A program made the translations under genes and the position numbers. Of a DNA stretch of 64,000 nucleotides, positions 58,694 through 64,000 are shown one piece after another. Numbering within the stretch: the first letter of the stretch is position 1; the number at the start of each line of letters is the position of its first letter. The notes under the pieces are model-generated. The model ran no database searches. It worked only from the letters and a program-made list of their open reading frames with translations, and was not told where the DNA came from. The stretch covers positions 2,354,501 to 2,418,500 of the forward strand of contig NC_090698.1 of NCBI RefSeq assembly GCF_040954835.1, in the 5' to 3' direction. This DNA comes from Lepisosteus oculatus. Lineage: Eukaryota > Chordata > Actinopteri > Semionotiformes > Lepisosteidae.

Positions 58694-58971
58694 TGATGGG
58701 CGAGCCTTCCTTCCCAGACTGAGCTCTGATTGGTTCAGCCCCACGTCAATCAATTGGTCGAGTCGGTCTCCCCAGCTCCGGATAAGCGGTGTTCGACTCC
58801 AAAGTTTCTCCGACCGTGTGGGAGTTATTTTTAAACGCTATGAGGAGCTCGGTCCTGTAGGAAACAAACTGACCACAAATAACCCGATTCTGTAGCGGCA
58901 GATTTGACCCAAGAAAAATAACCTCTTTGCCCCAAAAGGGAGTACTGGGCGTGTAGCGGACTGGAGTTAAA
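58694..58971 (+). promoter_or_regulatory. chp2 proximal promoter and 5' UTR
   Basis: The 278 bp between the LINE target duplication and the chp2 ATG include an NF-Y-type inverted CCAAT box, CTGATTGGTT, with ATTGG at 58,729-58,733. A second ATTGG lies at 58,753-58,757, and a TTTTTAAA stretch lies near 58,830. The transcription start cannot be fixed from sequence. A TATA-less or weak-TATA start around 58,850 would leave about 120 bases of 5' UTR. Confidence 0.55.
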
Positions 58972-61900
58972 ATGGGCTCCAGTTACTCCGTGCTGTCCAA
59001 CATTCCCGACGCTGAGGAAATCATGAAGGAGACTGGTTGTAAGTGGCGTTTTGTTGAAAAATTAAACAACACGCTTTGTTTGCAACTTTGCATTTCTCGA
59101 TGAATCACACGCGGCAGTCGGAGAGCGTGTCCCAGCCCCGAGCGTGGTTCTCTGTCGGGGCAGATCCGGCTGGCAGGGGAGTTGGGGAGCTGGGGTGCGC
59201 TTGGTGAAAACAACATGAACACGAGTGACACATCACCCCCCCCTGCGCCGCTGGGGTCCGGCGGTCAGCAACACGGTTCGGTGGTTAGTGTCCCGCTATC
59301 CCGAAGACCGGAGCTCCGACGGGCTCCGTGGAGCGGGCTTCCCGGCTCTTCCGATTGCGTCCTGTTACACACCAGCCCGGACTGGGGTGCAAAACGTATA
59401 GAATACACACAGATCAACATCTGTACGCAGGCAGACATCTTATTGTTCGTGTAATTCGGATTAACACACTGACAGGCGTCAGTCACTCGGTGTGGACCCA
59501 TGTGCTGTCGAGCCGGGGTTCTCTCTGAGTGCAAGTGTCGAGTCTCCTCGCCCAGCGGGCACTCCGTACCTCCTCAGGCCCCGGAGCCACCCCCAGCTCC
59601 GTGAGCCCCCTCGATCCGCTGGGACGGAGAGACCGCGGGGTCTCTGCAGAAGAGCCGCCCAGGGCAGCAGGCTCAGCGCTGCCCGGGACTCTCGGCAGTC
59701 GGCCGGTGTCTGTGTGTCTGGGCGGATCGACCCGGGACGCGGTTCCGACTCGCACCTGGTGCCGTGCACGCAGCGGCAGCAAGACACGATTTCACACCTT
59801 CGCTGTCCTGAAGGGGTCGTGGACACCGCTGATGTTTTCAGCGGAAAGATTAACAACGGAAGGGTTCGGTCCAGGTGGCGGAGATGGCAGGACAGCCCCA
59901 GACGGTGGAGATCTCTGGGGCACGCCCAGCGCCTCTGTCTGGGCCGAGTGCTCCTGGTCCGCTCCTGCGTGTCGGCGCCTGACGGGATTCCTCTGCTTGT
60001 GCTCTCGCCCCCAGTCTCCCCCTCGCACCTGTCCCGCCTGTACGACCGCTTCTCCGTGCTGGACAGGGAGGAGAAGGGCTTCCTGAGGTGAGCCGGGCCG
60101 GGGTCGCGGCGCTGGACACGGCGTCCGTTAAGACCACCGTACGGGCGCGGGCGAGAGTGAGAGGCGGGTCTCTACAGACGGATGAAGAGGGGTCACGCTT
60201 TTTAGTGCAGCGGCTGTGAAATGCCATTTTATGAGTGGACAACAGGACAGGTCCCCTGCTGCATCTGAACCTCAGCGCTGTCCGCGGCAGGTCCCCGTCT
60301 GGGGTGGGCGAGGGCGTTTCTGGGGTCGTCTCCCAGGGAGCTGCAGGGAAGCCATCGGCCGGAGTGCTGTGGTTCAAGGGGCCAGTGTGGAGTTAAAACG
60401 TCATCACTTCTGCCCACCCGTCTGCGTCTTGAAGTGTTTGTTTAGGGGGTCTGTTATCACCCCAGTGTCACCCTAACATTTTTTAAGTTGGCGAAACGTC
60501 GGCTGTCATCCTGTTCAATTACTCGGCAAATATACACACACGCACGCACGCGCAGGCACTGCCAGCCTCGCATCGAGATGTGCTGTGGCACTAAAGAAGG
60601 ATTGCTCACAGTTTAAGGGGAGAACATTACAGGTGTTTACTGGGAGCGGCTTGTTTCTGTGTTACACTAGATTTCCATTAAGGGCAGCGTGGAGCGGGGT
60701 GGAGCAGCGGGGCGCGGGGTGGAGCAGCGGGGCGCAGCGGGGCGCGGGGTGGGGCTCGGCGAGCTGGGCGGAAGCAGGGGAGGGAGCAGAGCTGTCGGCC
60801 GGCTGTCACTCACAGAGGGGCTGTGTGTGCGTGAAGAGGTGGTTGGGCCGGGGGTGTGGGAGGGTCACTGTGTCTCCTGTCTCTTGCAGTCTGAGTGATT
60901 TTCAGCACATCCGCGAGCTGGACCTGAACCCGCTGGGCGACCGGATCATCAGCGCCTTCTTCGCCCCCGGGTAGGGTCGCCCTCTCGCGCCGCCTGCTGG
61001 ACGGGCTCTTCTCTGCATGTCGGCTGGGGGCGTCTCTCGATAGCGTAGCCTCGCGGCCCGATCGCTCGTTCCATCGCTCGACAGTTAACCGACCCCCCAC
61101 CCCAAACCTCGCCCCGCCTGTCCGCGGGGATCCCCGTCTCTGCGGGGCGGCTGGGTGGGGTCACTCCCAGCGCCCAGTCCCGCGGTCACTCTGTGTGTTT
61201 GCCGCCAGGGAGGAGAAGGTGAACTTCCGCTCCTTCGTGAGGGTCCTGGCGCACTTCCGGCCCCTGGACACGACCCGGCCCAGGGACCCCAGCAGCCCCG
61301 AACCCGCCAACAGCCGGACCAGCAAGCTCAAGTGTGAGTCCCACGGCCGCTGGCCGGCAGAGTGCTGTGGCCGGGGTGGACCGTCCTGACCACGGTGGCC
61401 GGAGAGTTGGCCCGGTCTTTGTCCTGGAGATTTGCAGTCCCGCGGGTGTAATAGGGAACCCCTCAGTCGGCAATTTTGAAAGACTGGGATCATTTGAGCT
61501 GTGATCGGTGTGATTAGTGTAAGTATGCGGAGTAAGTGATTAAGAGATCGTTTGAAACAACAATCTGAAGACCCTTCAAGGATTCTCAAAGGCCAGAGTT
61601 CCCTGACCTGAACAAATGACTTGCTTCATTGATTGGTCCCTGAAATGCGTTTCTAATCTTTAGTGAACAGGTGGTTTAGGGTGATTCATTTGCCTTCCGT
61701 TTGAAAAGAGCATTCAAGAGCAGGGCCTCTTCCTGTCTTAGCAGCTAAGCAAAGCTGGGGTGGGAGAGCTCTAAGGAAAACCAGGTGGCTGCTGCAGGTG
61801 GGGTGAGTGGACCAGTAGGTGGCGCTCTTCACCATCGCTGAGGACGAATGCTCAGATTCCTTCCAGTGTAAACGCTGGTGGGCTTGTGTGTGCCTGGTCT

Positions 61901-63064
61901 GCGTGCTGATCTGTCCCTTGTGTCGCCATTGCAGTTGCCTTCCAGCTGTATGACCAGGACAAAGATGGCAAGATCTCTAGGAGCGAGCTTCTGGAGGTGG
62001 GTGCGGACGGCCGCTGGGCTCGCGTGTCTGAAGAGAGCCCTGCTTTGTGGGACCCGGTGCTTGCTGATACAGTCAGTAAGGCTTTCACAGCCCAGGGCTG
62101 AGGAGGGTCTTGTCGGGGCTTTTGAGCGCTTGAACAGTTTAGCATGCAGACAGGAATGTTGAGAAGAAGAGAAAGGCAAGACATGATAGACAGGGGTGTC
62201 CAGTGTTCACGGTGGGACACACTTGTGTTTGCATATTCATAGGAAAACTTTCAAAACTTTTTTCCACACATTTCAAAATTTGCTCAGTGCCTTCTCCTTC
62301 CAGATAAACTCCCGTTCAGTCAGTCAGTACTGGACTGTAGATTTCTGTGGTCCTAGCTGGTTCAATAAAGGGTTCTGTCCTGTGCACTTTGACTGTGGTG
62401 GCATTGCCTGCTGAAACCAACAAGCAGTCTGTCAAGTCCAGATTGGGCTTAGAGGTCAGGGGTCACTCCTTGCCGCCTCCCCCCCAGGTCCTGCGCATGA
62501 TGGTGGGGATGCAGGTGACCAACGAGCAGCTGGAGAGCATCGCTGACCGCACCATCCAGGAGGCTGACCTGGACGGGGACAGCGCCATCTCGTTCGAGGA
62601 GTTCCGAAAGGTGCCCATGTCTTCATGTCCCTCTCTCCCTGTCCCCCGGGCTCCCCTACTGACGCTTCCTGTCACTGTCTTTTTGTCCACCACCTTCCCT
62701 ACTGTATGTCCACCTCTGCCAGTCCTGTTCTCTCACCTTGCTTCCTGAGTTGCTCTCTCTTCCCTGCCCTGCGGAGGTCAAAGGTCAGACAAACCTGTGA
62801 TTTGTAAGGGTCTCCGTTTCTGGGTTTATACTGCTGCCAGTGTCTTTAGCCTCCCTTTGAAGGTGTAAGCCACAACCGTCAAGCTCATCTGTATCGTTCG
62901 GCCTCTCCTTATGCTGCTGTGCAGCACCCTGGGTGTTTAAGCCAGCGGGACGTCTGAGACGCCCGGATGTGACCCGGGGTGACGGTGTCCGCCTCTGTTC
63001 TCGTCCGCAGTCGCTGGAGAAGGTCAACATCGACCACAAGATGAGCATCCGCTTCCTGCGGTAG
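58972..63064 (+). CDS. chp2: calcineurin B homologous protein 2 (seven exons, 194 aa)
   Basis: EF-hand calcium sensor and cofactor of plasma-membrane Na+/H+ exchangers (family knowledge). Coding exons: 58,972-59,038; 60,015-60,087; 60,890-60,970; 61,209-61,333; 61,935-61,996; 62,488-62,610; 63,011-63,064. All junctions are GT-AG and phases match, giving 585 bases. The N-terminus MGSSYS is a myristoylation signal. EF1 (loop from D39) and EF2 (region [12 protein letters not shown], 56-67) are degenerate, as in the family. EF3 ([12 protein letters not shown], 122-133) and EF4 ([12 protein letters not shown], 163-174) keep calcium ligands. The protein ends KMSIRFLR. The length matches the family (195-196). 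I prefer CHP2 over CHP1 because of the NIPDAEEI N-terminus and [12 protein letters not shown]. The intron 6 donor, GTGCCC, is weak. The paralogue CHP1 remains the alternative. Confidence 0.9.
60686..60765 (+). repeat. GC-rich minisatellite in chp2 intron 2
   Basis: Repeats of 'ggggtggagcagcggggcgc' and 'agcggggcgc' units over about 80 bp. This intronic tract is non-coding, although frames stay open through it. Confidence 0.8.
61812..61826 (+). promoter_or_regulatory. canonical CTCF-like motif in chp2 intron 4
   Basis: CCAGTAGGTGGCGCT is a full match to the vertebrate CTCF core CCASYAGRKGGCGC on the plus strand, flanked by 'ggggtgagtgga' and 'cttcacc'. Confidence 0.6.
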
Positions 63065-63530
63065 AGTGGGGGCCGGGACAGATGGCGCCCGCAGTTTCAC
63101 ACAAACTGGAGTCCTTCGGCCCCTCGACCGCTCGCCGTTCTCGCTGGCGCGTGCCGGGGACGAGGTGGAGCTCTCCAGGAAGTCTAGATAAGTGTTCAAA
63201 CCGCTCTGACAGCTGCTTCTTGACGCAACTCTGTTGGGTTATAATGCTCCTTTTGGTCAGGTCTTTTCCCTTACAGGAAAAAAAAACAACAAAATCCAAC
63301 ATGTCTCCAAGTTATTTGGGGGGATTGTTGTGTGGAATGACTGGCACGCATGGTGCTGGATGGGGCAGTCATGCTTTTTCCTGGGAACTCCTTCTGTCCT
63401 GCAGTGCGGTGCTTCCCAGTACTCCTGCAGAACTGTCAGGAAAACCCGGGCTTGCACTCTCTTCTCCTTAACCTCCATCATCAAGTCTTAAAATCCATCT
63501 TAATAAAGTGCTGCTAATGTTTGAGTTCTG
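63065..63530 (+). other. chp2 3' UTR
   Basis: Non-coding sequence from the TAG stop to just beyond the AATAAA at 63,502. G/T-rich sequence (gttctgtctttgtggttt) downstream fits a cleavage/polyadenylation site near 63,525. A weaker ATTAAA at 63,784-63,789 could be a distal alternative. Confidence 0.7.
63502..63507 (+). terminator. chp2 poly(A) signal
   Basis: Canonical AATAAA 438 bases after the stop codon, followed by a G/U-rich element. Confidence 0.75.
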
Positions 63531-63978
63531 TCTTTGTGGTTTACTAAGGATGCAGGCATGTTTCTAAATGTGTAACATCTAAATCTGTTGTTATCTGATA
63601 AACTGGACCCTTTTGCTACCTTGAGCCTTGTCTCGTCTAAAGATATCTTGGACGGGCCCAGTGCTGTCCAGACCTAGCAGATCTTTATAAAAATGACTTT
63701 TCCTGTAATTTGACATAGCTTGGAAACCCCCTGACTCAAGGCTTAAATGCAAACTGTTTTGGTGCTAGATTGTAAATCTGCTCATTAAAAGAAGAGTTTT
63801 AAGATAAAGGTGTGTGTTTCATTTTTTTTCAAGAGTTGGTGGTGCTCAGAAGATGGTGTGATGACATTTTGAACCTACCGTCTTCATAGATTAAGACATA
63901 GATTTAAGTCTTATTCTTCCAAACCTGCATTACGTTGCACCTGCCAAGTTGTATTTGAAGATGTTTTTTTTTCTGTAG

Positions 63979-64000
63979 CGCCGGAAGGTCAGTACCTCGT
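63979..64000 (+). other. possible 3' splice acceptor at the window edge
   Basis: A tract of nine T then CTGTAG precedes 'cgccggaaggtcagtacc'. It looks like an acceptor, but only 22 bases follow, so an exon of a downstream gene or an alternative chp2 exon cannot be judged. The three frames are all open over this short piece. Confidence 0.2.

Noticed and set aside
59492..60091. 199-codon frame covering chp2 intron 1 and exon 2
   Set aside because: Only 60,015-60,087 is exonic, in a phase fixed by exon 1. The rest is GC-rich intron reading through by chance.
62188..62205. 'caggggtgtccag' as a second copy of the repeat at 46,718
   Set aside because: Similarity ends after about 15 bases, so it is not enough to call an element.

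Overview
This is a window of vertebrate nuclear DNA, most likely from a ray-finned fish. The evidence is the GT-AG introns, CpG-rich promoter-like patches, long non-coding spacers, and the repeats: tRNA-derived and composite SINEs, CR1/L2-like LINE relics, a Tx1/L1-like LINE, a Gypsy-type LTR, a Tc1-like MITE and a foldback element. From memory this repeat mix resembles gar, bowfin or sturgeon more than a typical teleost. That placement is inference.

Only one gene can be fully read: chp2 (calcineurin B homologous protein 2) on the plus strand. It has seven coding exons from 58,972 to 63,064 and encodes 194 residues. A second plus-strand gene ends at the left edge: a 3' splice acceptor at 56-57 opens a terminal exon with a long U-rich 3' UTR and a poly(A) signal at 1,127. 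I could not identify that gene. Between them lie about 57 kb with no convincing protein-coding gene. Most open frames there are chance frames in GC-rich DNA, microsatellites or repeats.

Region by region: 1-1.15 kb, terminal exon. 1.15-12 kb, mostly unique DNA with SINE and LINE fragments and an orphan CRE/TATA promoter-like patch near 5.2 kb. 12-16 kb, a foldback element, a dispersed repeat and a 20-unit minisatellite of about 47 bp. 16.1-16.4 kb, a CCAAT-rich promoter-like patch. 17-26 kb, mostly unique sequence. 26-44.5 kb, dense old mobile elements, including a 481-bp solo LTR with a 5-bp target duplication, a MITE with TA ends, two LINE reverse-transcriptase relics, a perfect 83-bp-arm palindrome and several SINEs. 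44.5-54 kb, mostly unique. 55.2-55.6 kb, a CpG-rich patch with two CTCF-like motifs. 56.5-58.7 kb, a third foldback copy and a 5'-truncated Tx1/L1-like LINE whose tail lies just upstream of the chp2 promoter. 58.7-64 kb, chp2 and its 3' flank.

The most unusual signal is the foldback family at 12.2, 35.6 and 56.5 kb. Each copy is an inverted repeat flanked by its own 13-15 bp target-site duplication. The best copy carries a hammerhead-ribozyme-like core on both strands. This suggests a small retroposed element related to the terminal repeats of Penelope-like elements.
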